Positions 13,661 to 20,909 of a DNA stretch of 25,311 nt are shown one piece after another. Under the pieces are notes generated by a model that saw only the letters and a program-made list of their open reading frames with translations, had not been told where the DNA came from and made no database searches. This DNA is from JAJNBA01 sp035512775. GTDB lineage: Bacteria > Actinomycetota > UBA4738 > HRBIN12. The stretch covers positions 1-25,311 of the forward strand of contig DATKDI010000074.1 of NCBI GenBank assembly GCA_035512775.1, read 5' to 3'. Position 1 is the stretch's first letter. Every line of letters begins with the position of its first letter. Position numbers and translations under genes: made by a program.

Positions 13661-15048
13661 CGGGCACCTCCGATCGCGGTCGAGGTGGTCGGTTCGGAGC
13701 GGCGGAGGTCGGGCTCGACCTCGTCCGCGACGTGTCGGACGACGTCGCTGAAACGAGCGACCATCTCGGCGAGCTCCTCGTCGGTCGCGGTGAATGCCGG
13801 AGCGAACAACGTCTGGTCTCCGGCGAAGCCGTCGCGCGTCGGCTGCGTCGACAGCACGATCAACCCGCGTTCGAACGCGGCAGCGTCGATCCGCCCCCCG
13901 ACCCGCAGGTCGGTCGGGAGGAACGACTCGCCATCACGTGGATCCACGAACGAGACCCCGAGCAGATACCCGTGACCCCTGACCTCGCGGACGAGCGGAA
14001 CGCCGGAGAGCGCATCGGCGAGCTCCTCCCGGAGCTTCCCCCCTCGTTCGCGGACCCGCTCGACCAGTCCCTCCGACCGCACGGCCTCGAGGACCGCGAG
14101 ACCGACGGCACAGGCGAGGGGCGCCCCGTCCCACGTGTGCCCGAGCGTGAAGCGACGCGAGCCTCGGTTGAACGCCTCGTAGACATGGTCACGGACGAGC
14201 ACCGCGCCGATCGCGGCGTAGCCCGCTCCGAGTCCCTTCGCCGTCGCGATGATGTCAGGCGTGCACGCCGTCGCGGCGCCCGCGAACCACTGGCCGGTAC
14301 GCCCGACCCCCGTCACCACCTCGTCGAAGCACACGAGGAAGCCGTGTCGTTCGCGCCGCTCGGCCAGTCCTTCCCAGAAGCGACGGGGCGGTGTGTACCC
14401 GGGGAGAGCGGCGGCGCTGATCGGCTCGCAGAAGAACGCGGAGATGTTCCCGAAACCCGCTTCTTCGAGCGCCGCGTCCAGTGCGGCGAGGGCCGCCTCG
14501 CCGGAGGGGTCGAAACGCCAAGTGCTCGGCGGGATGTGCAGGTGCTGGGGGAGGTAGGGCCCGAACGGACCATGCATCCCGGGACGGCCGGTGAGCGCGA
14601 GGGTCTCCAGCGTCGGGCCGTGGTACGCCTGCGACGGCGAGATCACCTGCCATCGCTGGGTCTCGCCGCGCTCGACGTGGTAGCTGCGAGCGATCTGGAT
14701 CGCCATCTCGTTCGCGTCGGCGCCGCTCACCGTGAAGCGGACGCGCGCGAACCCCTCGGGCGCGACGTCGACCAGCTCGTTCGCGAGCTGCTCCTGAGCC
14801 GGGGTGGTCAGACGCTCGTTGTGGACGAAGGCAAGTGTCTCCGCCTGCGCGCGGGCCGCAGCCACGATGTCTCGCCGGCCGAGCCCGAGGGTGGCGGCCA
14901 TCGAGCCTCCGCTCATGGCATCGAGGTACCGACGGCCCGACGTGTCCTCGATCCAGACGCCTTCGCCGCGAGCGACGACCGGCATCGGTCGCCCGAACTC
15001 CAGCGGAAGCACGTGCGTGCGATGACTCTCGATGGGGGTCTGAGTCAA
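13657..15048 (-). CDS. Class III PLP-dependent aminotransferase (catalytically complete)
   Basis: First gene of the amine operon, 463 aa. The TTG start is chosen because AAGGAG lies 5 bases before it, and because the product then aligns without gaps to its paralogue from the first residues (RGEGVW/RGDGVW both at 27-32). Active-site features: VSGADANEMAIQIAR, AYHGPT, FFCEPISAAALP, FDEVVTGVGRTG with the pyridine-binding Asp, TAKGLGAGYAAIGAV with the PLP lysine Lys271, and GHTWDGAPL. Members transfer amino groups from omega-amines such as putrescine or from amino acids to pyruvate or 2-oxoglutarate. In this operon it is the likely deaminating step, giving an aldehyde for the convergent ALDH. Exact donor unknown. 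Confidence 0.92.
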   Translation of the reverse strand: MTQTPIESHRTHVLPLEFGRPMPVVARGEGVWIEDTSGRRYLDAMSGGSMAATLGLGRRDIVAAARAQAETLAFVHNERLTTPAQEQLANELVDVAPEGFARVRFTVSGADANEMAIQIARSYHVERGETQRWQVISPSQAYHGPTLETLALTGRPGMHGPFGPYLPQHLHIPPSTWRFDPSGEAALAALDAALEEAGFGNISAFFCEPISAAALPGYTPPRRFWEGLAERRERHGFLVCFDEVVTGVGRTGQWFAGAATACTPDIIATAKGLGAGYAAIGAVLVRDHVYEAFNRGSRRFTLGHTWDGAPLACAVGLAVLEAVRSEGLVERVRERGGKLREELADALSGVPLVREVRGHGYLLGVSFVDPRDGESFLPTDLRVGGRIDAAAFERGLIVLSTQPTRDGFAGDQTLFAPAFTATDEELAEMVARFSDVVRHVADEVEPDLRRSEPTTSTAIGGAR

Positions 15049-15131
15049 CCCAGCTCCTTCCGATCTTCCGGCCCGATCCGCCGAAGGCCGCGCGCGCGCC
15101 CCAGGGTACGGCACTCCGCGCTCTCGCGCCG

Positions 15132-15149
15132 ACCGGCCTGTCGGCCGGT
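15132..15149 (-). terminator. Hairpin between tldE and the amine operon
   Basis: ACCGGCC and GGCCGGT form a perfect 7-bp stem around a 4-base loop in the 259-bp gap between the tldE stop and the aminotransferase start. No T-run follows. It may terminate the tldDE transcript. A second weaker stem (ACCGG/CCGGT, 15257-15270) lies closer to tldE. Confidence 0.45.
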
Positions 15150-15307
15150 GCGACCACCCATCCGCTTTGCGGGCCAGCGGCGGCCACGGTACAACGCCGC
15201 ACCCGAGGCATCCGCTGCCGAAGGGTCATCTCGCGCCCTTCATGACGGAACCGTTCACCGGCGGGCCGGTCGCGGGTGTCACGGGCTGGCCCGGTAGACG
15301 CGACGTA
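15150..15307. other. Intergenic spacer downstream of tldE
   Basis: No supportable ORF. On the minus strand TACCGT (about 15189-15184) fits a -10 pattern and could belong to the amine operon, but no -35 box accompanies it and it lies before the 15132-15149 hairpin. I see no palindromic operator. Confidence 0.25.
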
Positions 15308-16642
15308 TCAGACGCCCGCGAGCGTCATCTCGCCGATCAATACGGAAGGTGTCCCCACCGAGGAGAAGAACCGGAGGTCGTCGCCGACGCCGGTGATGGC
15401 CTGCAGCATCTCCGGCAACGTCGATGCGATCGTCATCTCCCGAAGCGGCTCCCCGAGCGCGCCGCCGGCGATCCGCAGTCCCGTCGCCCCGACGCTGAAC
15501 TCGCCGCTGATCGGATTGGCGCCGGAGTGGACACCGCTCACGTCCTGGATCAGGACGCCGCCGTCTGCCTGCCGGAGCAACTCGTCGCGCGGGGTCACCC
15601 CCGAGTCGAGGAAGAAGTTCGACGTCCCGACGCCGGGCGGTGCCCGGTAACCGCGCTTGCCGTTCCCGGTCGAGGTCGTCTCGCCCTTGTGTGCCGTGTA
15701 GGCGTTGTGCAAGAACCCGTTGAGCGTGCCCTTGGTGAACAGCTCCGTCCGGCCGCTCGGCACGCCCTCGTCGTCGAACGGTGCCGCGCCCGGCCCTTCG
15801 ACGTTCGTTCCGTCGTCGACGAGCGTGAACAGCTCCGAGCCGACACGCTCGCCCACGAGGTCGGCGAAGAGCGACCGACCCTTCTGCACGGCATCGGCGG
15901 AGACCGCTCCGGCGAGCACGCCCAGGAACGACATCGCCGCGAACTGGTCGAGAACGACGGGAACGCGGGCGGTCGCCGGCTTGGCGGCGCCGAGCATCCG
16001 TGCCCCACGTTCCACCGCCTCGTCCGCAACCGCCTCCCAATCCAGCTCATCCAGCCCCCGCGCGATCCGGTAGGAGAACCCGGTCTGGGTCTCGTCGTCT
16101 TCGACCGCGAGCGTGACTGCCAGACACCACGCGTCCGTCCGGCGGTACTCGGCCTCCACGCCGGTCGTCGACGCGATCGCGACCCGCGTGACCGCGTCAC
16201 CGACCTGCGCCTCGTCGATCTTCGTGACCCGCGGGTCGAGGGAGATCGCGCGGGCTTCGAGGTCGAGCGCGAGCCGTGTCTTGTCCTCGGTCGGCACGTC
16301 GGCGGAGCTCTCTCGGAAGAGATCGGGGATCGGCTCCCACGGCGCCGGCTCCGGCAGGACGTTGTGTTCGTCGGGTGCGGCGAGCGCCGCGTTCTCCCGC
16401 GCGCGCCGCACCAGCTCGCGTACGTCGTCGGCGTCCGGGTCAGCGGCCCACGCGTAGCCCAGTCGGGCCTCGCGGATGACCCGGACGCCGACGCCTCGGG
16501 ACTCGGCGAACGCCAGGCCCTCGACCTCGCCGCGGAGCGCGCTCGCTTCCGTGCGACGGGACTCTTCGGCGTACGCCTCGACGGCCTCGTCCGAGTCGGC
16601 CGCCTCGACCGCCGCTCTGCAGAGATCGCCCAGGTCAGGCAC
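15308..16642 (-). CDS. tldE: TldE/PmbA-family metalloprotease subunit
   Basis: TldE is the non-catalytic partner of TldD; together they form a peptidase that cleaves unfolded or small peptides, known from microcin B17 maturation and CcdA degradation. This 444-aa protein has the family layout, with an N-terminal alpha/beta half and a C-terminal half containing FTKGTLNGFLHNAYTA, STGNGKRGYR and the late NPISGEFSVGATG block. It lacks the HExxxH zinc motif, as expected. GTG start at 16642 overlaps the tldD stop by 8 bases, with GGGAGGA shortly upstream, indicating coupled translation. The frame is open further upstream, but that part overlaps tldD. Confidence 0.92.
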   Translation of the reverse strand: MPDLGDLCRAAVEAADSDEAVEAYAEESRRTEASALRGEVEGLAFAESRGVGVRVIREARLGYAWAADPDADDVRELVRRARENAALAAPDEHNVLPEPAPWEPIPDLFRESSADVPTEDKTRLALDLEARAISLDPRVTKIDEAQVGDAVTRVAIASTTGVEAEYRRTDAWCLAVTLAVEDDETQTGFSYRIARGLDELDWEAVADEAVERGARMLGAAKPATARVPVVLDQFAAMSFLGVLAGAVSADAVQKGRSLFADLVGERVGSELFTLVDDGTNVEGPGAAPFDDEGVPSGRTELFTKGTLNGFLHNAYTAHKGETTSTGNGKRGYRAPPGVGTSNFFLDSGVTPRDELLRQADGGVLIQDVSGVHSGANPISGEFSVGATGLRIAGGALGEPLREMTIASTLPEMLQAITGVGDDLRFFSSVGTPSVLIGEMTLAGV

Positions 16643-18044
16643 CGGTTCCTCCCAGCGTGATCCGCGATATCCGCAAGGTGGGCGAGCCGCTGCCGACGGG
16701 CGCCTGCTGGCCGTCCTTGCCGCAGACGCCCTCCCACGTGTCGAAATCGTCGGCGACGGCATCGACCGCGGACATCACCTGGATCGCACGCCCGATCAGG
16801 TTGGCACCTCGCACCGGCGTCGTGACCTTGCCTCCCTCGATCAGGAAGGCCTCGGAGCATCCGAACACGAAGTCGCCGCTCGCCGGATTGACCTGGCCGC
16901 CACCGAGCGAGGTGACGAACACACCCTTGTCCGTGCCCTCGATGATCGCATCAGCTCGCTCGGCGCCGTCGAGGATGTTCGTGTTGGTCATCCTGGGGAT
17001 CGGCGGGTTGGCGTAGGACTCGCGTCGACCGTTGCCCGTGGACTCGACGCCGTCCTTGTCGGCCCGGAGCCGGTCGTACAGGAAGCCGTGGAGCACGCCG
17101 TCTTCGAACAACACGGTCCGCTGCCCGGGCTCGCCTTCATCGTCGAAGTCGAACGAGCCCCACCCGTTCGGGATCGTCGCATCGTCAATCCCATCGACGA
17201 CCTCGCTCGCGCACTTCGTGCCGACGAACCCTCGGTAGACGCTCGCCTCCTTGTCCACGGCGTCCGCCTCGAGCGGATGGCCCACGGCCTCGTGGAAGAG
17301 GACGCCGCCCATACCCGGCGCGAGCACGACCGCCATCTCGCCCGCCGGCGCCGGGATCGAGTCGAGCATCGTGACGGCGCGCTGCGCTGCCTTCTCGCCG
17401 ATCGCCTTCGCGGTGAATCGGTCGAAGAGCTCGACGCCGGCGCACGCTGCCGGACCGAAGAACCCCGTCTGGATCGTCCCGTCCCGAGCGGCCACGACCT
17501 GGGTGACCATCCGGATGCGAGGACGTTCCTCCTCGACCCACCGGCCGTCGGACGTCGCGATCAGCCGTTCCTGGAGGGAATCGCCGTACATCCCGACCAC
17601 CTGGACGACCTCGGGGCTGAGCCCGCGCGCTGCCTCGTCGAGCTCGCGAAGCCAGGCCACCTTGTCGACGGCGGGGAACTCGGCGGCGGGCCGGTCCGTT
17701 CGGTTCACGCCCTTGCCCTCGCGTACGGTGAGGTCGACGACGGTGCCGGGTGCGCCTTCCTGGAGAGCGGCGCTCGCCGCCTCGGCCGCCTGCAGGAGCG
17801 AGTCTCGGTCGAGGCGGTTCGAGTAGGCGTATCCGTAGGAGGTGCCGAGGGCCACGCGGACCCCCGCCCCTCGGTCGAGGCCGCTCGAGAGCTCTTCGAC
17901 CTTGCCGTCGTCCAGTCGGATGTTGGTGGAGGTTCGTGCCTCCACGAAGAGCTCGGAGAAGGAGCCACCCCGACGGCGAGCGGCCTTCAAGACCTCCTCG
18001 ACCAGCTCGCGGGGCAGCATGGTCGCGATGCTAGCAGCGGGCAT
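16635..18044 (-). CDS. tldD: TldD metalloprotease catalytic subunit
   Basis: Zinc metallopeptidase subunit of the TldD/TldE heterodimer, cytoplasmic. The signature HEAVGHPLEAD has the zinc ligands His251, His256 and the Glu252 base. Other family blocks are LFVEARTSTNIRLDDGKVE near the N-terminus, MGGVLFHEAVGH, STGNGRRESY, MTNTNI and GGGQVNPASGDFVFG. Length 469 aa with the ATG at 18044, chosen because GAAGG sits 7 bases upstream. The alternative ATG at 18020 (461 aa) has no visible Shine-Dalgarno sequence. It follows a small membrane-protein gene by 10 bases and overlaps tldE, so the three form an operon. No obvious precursor peptide gene is adjacent. Confidence 0.94.
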   Translation of the reverse strand: MPAASIATMLPRELVEEVLKAARRRGGSFSELFVEARTSTNIRLDDGKVEELSSGLDRGAGVRVALGTSYGYAYSNRLDRDSLLQAAEAASAALQEGAPGTVVDLTVREGKGVNRTDRPAAEFPAVDKVAWLRELDEAARGLSPEVVQVVGMYGDSLQERLIATSDGRWVEEERPRIRMVTQVVAARDGTIQTGFFGPAACAGVELFDRFTAKAIGEKAAQRAVTMLDSIPAPAGEMAVVLAPGMGGVLFHEAVGHPLEADAVDKEASVYRGFVGTKCASEVVDGIDDATIPNGWGSFDFDDEGEPGQRTVLFEDGVLHGFLYDRLRADKDGVESTGNGRRESYANPPIPRMTNTNILDGAERADAIIEGTDKGVFVTSLGGGQVNPASGDFVFGCSEAFLIEGGKVTTPVRGANLIGRAIQVMSAVDAVADDFDTWEGVCGKDGQQAPVGSGSPTLRISRITLGGTGA

Positions 18045-18054
18045 CCGAACGCCT

Positions 18055-18474
18055 TCAGAAGAGGAGCGCGACCGCCAGGAACCCCAACGCCGCCACGACG
18101 CCACCGATGCCGCCGACGAGCTGATCGCGGCGTGAAGCTCCCATCCCCGCTCGTATCCAGGCCACGAGCCCGAAGACCCCGGCCACCAGGAGCAGGAGTC
18201 CGATCGAGAACAGGGAGACGACCGCGGCACCGATGAGCCCGCCGGTCGCGATCCCGAGGGGGATCACACGATCCGAACGTGTTCGCACGGCCCCGGCGAG
18301 GGCACATGCGCCCAGGCCGGCGAGGTAGATCGCGATCACGACCACGCCTGCCACGTCCCCTTCACCCTGCGAGACGATGAGGGCGATGTAGAGCGCGACG
18401 GTGACGAACGTGATGCCGGCGGCGATCGATGCCGGAACGAAGGCCGGGGAACGAGCACCGGCGGATGCGGGCAT
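18055..18474 (-). CDS. Small multi-helix membrane protein, unknown function
   Basis: This 139-aa, mostly hydrophobic protein has about four predicted membrane helices (about 10-32, 40-60, 68-98, 115-137) separated by short basic loops such as RTRSDR and ASRRDQ. Start ATG at 18474 is chosen because TACGAT lies 6 bases upstream, the same leaderless arrangement seen elsewhere. A longer reading runs antisense through the lipoprotein gene and is not credible. Ten bases separate it from tldD, so it is the first gene of that transcript. I do not recognise a family. It may be unrelated to TldDE function. Confidence 0.7.
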   Translation of the reverse strand: MPASAGARSPAFVPASIAAGITFVTVALYIALIVSQGEGDVAGVVVIAIYLAGLGACALAGAVRTRSDRVIPLGIATGGLIGAAVVSLFSIGLLLLVAGVFGLVAWIRAGMGASRRDQLVGGIGGVVAALGFLAVALLF

Positions 18475-18480
18475 GCGCCG

Positions 18481-18486
18481 ATCGTA
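18481..18486 (-). promoter_or_regulatory. -10 box of the membrane protein-tldDE transcript
   Basis: TACGAT on the minus strand ends 6 bases before the ATG at 18474. It faces the lipoprotein promoter in a 54-bp divergent gap. Confidence 0.4.
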
Positions 18487-18515
18487 CGTTTCCGTGCCGA
18501 CCGAAGAGCGTGGGG

Positions 18516-18521
18516 TACGCT
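18516..18521 (+). promoter_or_regulatory. -10 box of the lipoprotein gene, likely leaderless
   Basis: TACGCT is followed by exactly 7 bases and the ATG at 18529. No Shine-Dalgarno sequence is present in the gap. Confidence 0.45.
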
Positions 18522-18528
18522 CCGCGGG

Positions 18529-19095
18529 ATGGTCACGACCAGGCGGACCCGGCTGCTCGGAGTCCTCCTGGTGGTGCTGACGACCGCGTGCAGCACGAGC
18601 GGTGTCGGTCACGGGATCAGCGTCTCGCCCCTGCCACCGGGTGGGTCGCCTACCCCCACCGCTTCGCCGGTTTCGCCGACCCCGACGGCGTCGCCGGGAC
18701 CGGCAAGTCCGTTGGACACAGGTACGGCGACCCTCTCCCTGTCCGGAGACCTCAGGATGGACGTGCCGTTCGCGTCGATCGCGACGCCGGCCGTCTGGGC
18801 GCCGCCGCCCGCTCCGATGGACATCACGTGGAACGGCCCGTCCACGCAGGAGCTTCGCCTCTCCGGCACCTCTTTCGTGAGTCGGGCAGCGACGGGCCCT
18901 GATCGCGCGCTCTCGTTCACGGTCACGGGGCCGGACGGGCCGGTGGTGTTCTCCTCGACCGCCGGGGAGTGCGCCGTCACCATCACGCCCGCCCTGCCGG
19001 ACAACATGGGCGGCCTCTTCACGTGCAGCCTCCTCACCGATGTCGAAGGCGTGATCACCGTCGACGCTCGGGGCGTCTTCTCCGCCATCGGCTAG
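18529..19095 (+). CDS. Secreted lipoprotein, unknown function
   Basis: This 188-aa protein begins with a lipoprotein signal peptide: basic MVTTRRTR, a hydrophobic LLGVLLVVLTTA core and a lipobox ending LTTAC, with the lipidated Cys at 21. A Pro/Thr/Ser linker with two PTPTASP repeats (about 41-60) follows. The rest is a beta-rich globular region of about 120 residues with two cysteines (in GECAV and FTCSL) that may form a disulfide. The outer-surface location is inferred. It lies 8 bases before a polytopic membrane protein gene and may be cotranscribed. No named family recognised. Confidence 0.8.
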   Translation: MVTTRRTRLLGVLLVVLTTACSTSGVGHGISVSPLPPGGSPTPTASPVSPTPTASPGPASPLDTGTATLSLSGDLRMDVPFASIATPAVWAPPPAPMDITWNGPSTQELRLSGTSFVSRAATGPDRALSFTVTGPDGPVVFSSTAGECAVTITPALPDNMGGLFTCSLLTDVEGVITVDARGVFSAIG

Positions 19096-19103
19096 CGGTG
19101 GGC

Positions 19104-20909
19104 ATGGGAACCCGCCGGGATCTCGCCTGGCTCGCAGGTCTCGGCGTCGTTCTCCTCGTTCTGCTGCTGTGGCCCTACGTCGTGGACGGATACCGGTTCG
19201 GCGTGGGCCCGGACGTGCCCGTCTATCTGTGGTGGACGCGGGTGGGGGCGAGTGAGGGCCTGTCGATGGTGGGGAACCGGCCCGGCGCGCCGGCGCTCGC
19301 GGCGGCGCTCGCCGGGTCGCTCCTCCTGAACGCATCCGCCGTCACGGCCGGTCTCGCGTCGGCACTCGGCGTGGCGGTCGGAGCGGCCGCGGCGGCGCTC
19401 GTTCGCGCCGCCGGCGGCCGCATCGGCAGGTCCTGGCTGCTCGCCGGGCTCCTCGCGGGTGTCTTCTCCGTACATCTGGTCGCCGGGTATCTCGCGAACC
19501 TGGTGCTCGCGGCGACGTTCCTGGCCGCAGCCGCGTGCCTCGCGGGATCCCGGAGAACGTGGTGGGCCGCCGGGCTGCTGCTCGCGGGGGGCGGGCTCGC
19601 CCATCCACCGTTCCTGGTGCACGCGGTCGTGGTGCTGCTGATCGCGGCCGCGCTCGCCTGGCGGGTGGGCGCCCGCGACGAGGCCCGCGACATCGCCCTG
19701 TCCGTCGCGACGGGCGGCCTCGTCGCGGGCGCGGGCGTGCTCGCGACGCTCGCGGGTCCCGGCCCGATCGACGTCGAGACCTCGAAGGACGGCTATCTCC
19801 GACGGGCGGGACTCGACCGGGAGCTGGTGGACGCCTATCGGGAGCGCTTCCGCCTTCGGGCCGCGCGGTATGTGCAATGGATGTCGGTGCCCCTCGCGGT
19901 GGCGGGCACCACGACCGCCGACGGGTTCCTCCAGCGGTTCCTCATCTCGTGGCTCGCGGTGATGGCGATCGGCATCCCGGTCGGCTACGTGACGGGATGG
20001 CTGCCACCCGATCGCCTCGTGACGTTCGGGTTCGCCGTCCCGATCGGCGGCGCGCTCGGTCTCGTATGGGTGCAACGCCGGCTCGATGCGCGAACGTGGG
20101 TCGCGCGCGTCGCCGTCGTCGCGCTCGCCGGTTGGATGATCATCGGGGCGCTCCTCGCGTGGGGTCGCCAGAAGCCGTTCATCTCACCGCACGAAGCGGA
20201 GCTCGCCTGGACCGCCGCTCTTCGCAGCACGTTCCGGCCGGATGGAGACCGCCCGGTCGTCGTTATCGTGGACGACGCGGATACCACGGCCACCTTCCTC
20301 GGATCTCGGGCCGCGAACATCCTGCGCGCAGCCTCCTCCCCCGAGCGAGCAGACGATGTCTACGTGTTCGTCGGGACCGTTCCGGACTACTTCGAGGGCA
20401 GAGCGACGGTGCGAGATGATCCCGAGTACGACGCGCTCTCGAGGCTCACGCTCGAGGACGTGCCGAAGGAGCCCGAGCCGCTCGTTCTCGTCCTCACGCC
20501 GTTCTACCGGGGAGAGGACGTGGGACATCCACGACTCGCCCAACAGGAGCCCGGGCTGTGGGCATCGGAGACCTTGCCCCAGTTCTCGGTTGCGGTCGGG
20601 ATCGAGGTGCTGGGCTTCGGACCCTCGCCGCCGTACCGGATCGCCCTGGCGACCGTCGGGATCCTCGGACTGCTCGCGCTGCTCGGCCTCGGCTACGCGC
20701 GCGCCGTGTTCGATGACCCCGTGACCGCGTTCGCCACGGCACCCGCCTTCGGCGCCGCCGCACTCACCCTCGCGGCGGTCACGCTCGACCGGCTCAGCTT
20801 ACGCCTGGAGTGGGTCCCCGTCGCGCTCACCGCCTCGGCCCTGGCGGGCCTCGGCGGCCTCGCCCTCCTCGTCGTGAAGGGCAAGCGGGACCGCCAGGCG
20901 CCTGCGTAG
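19104..20909 (+). CDS. Large polytopic membrane protein, possibly GT-C-like
   Basis: This 601-aa protein has about ten or more hydrophobic segments: one at 7-25, a dense set over about 55-225, others at about 275-360, and three near the C-terminus (about 515-590). Between about 360 and 510 lies a soluble alpha/beta-like region (VVVIVDDAD, VYVFVGTVPDYFEG, PLVLVLTPFYRG), presumably extracytoplasmic. The general layout resembles GT-C glycosyltransferases and related actinobacterial membrane proteins, but I see no diagnostic catalytic motif. ATG at 19104 is preferred to the GTG two codons upstream. Its last 111 bases overlap the 3' end of the convergent mannosyltransferase-like gene. Function unknown; envelope polysaccharide role is a guess from neighbours. 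Confidence 0.72.
   Translation: MGTRRDLAWLAGLGVVLLVLLLWPYVVDGYRFGVGPDVPVYLWWTRVGASEGLSMVGNRPGAPALAAALAGSLLLNASAVTAGLASALGVAVGAAAAALVRAAGGRIGRSWLLAGLLAGVFSVHLVAGYLANLVLAATFLAAAACLAGSRRTWWAAGLLLAGGGLAHPPFLVHAVVVLLIAAALAWRVGARDEARDIALSVATGGLVAGAGVLATLAGPGPIDVETSKDGYLRRAGLDRELVDAYRERFRLRAARYVQWMSVPLAVAGTTTADGFLQRFLISWLAVMAIGIPVGYVTGWLPPDRLVTFGFAVPIGGALGLVWVQRRLDARTWVARVAVVALAGWMIIGALLAWGRQKPFISPHEAELAWTAALRSTFRPDGDRPVVVIVDDADTTATFLGSRAANILRAASSPERADDVYVFVGTVPDYFEGRATVRDDPEYDALSRLTLEDVPKEPEPLVLVLTPFYRGEDVGHPRLAQQEPGLWASETLPQFSVAVGIEVLGFGPSPPYRIALATVGILGLLALLGLGYARAVFDDPVTAFATAPAFGAAALTLAAVTLDRLSLRLEWVPVALTASALAGLGGLALLVVKGKRDRQAPA

Noticed and set aside
13732..15297. 521-codon plus-strand ORF antisense to the aminotransferase
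   Set aside because: The protein is Arg/Glu/Gly-rich with no domain pattern, while the minus strand has clear class III aminotransferase motifs. The same holds for other long antisense frames over moeA, ALDH, tldE and tldD.
18640..18720. C/G-rich repeats as regulatory repeats
   Set aside because: They encode the Pro/Thr/Ser linker (PTPTASP twice) of the lipoprotein in frame.
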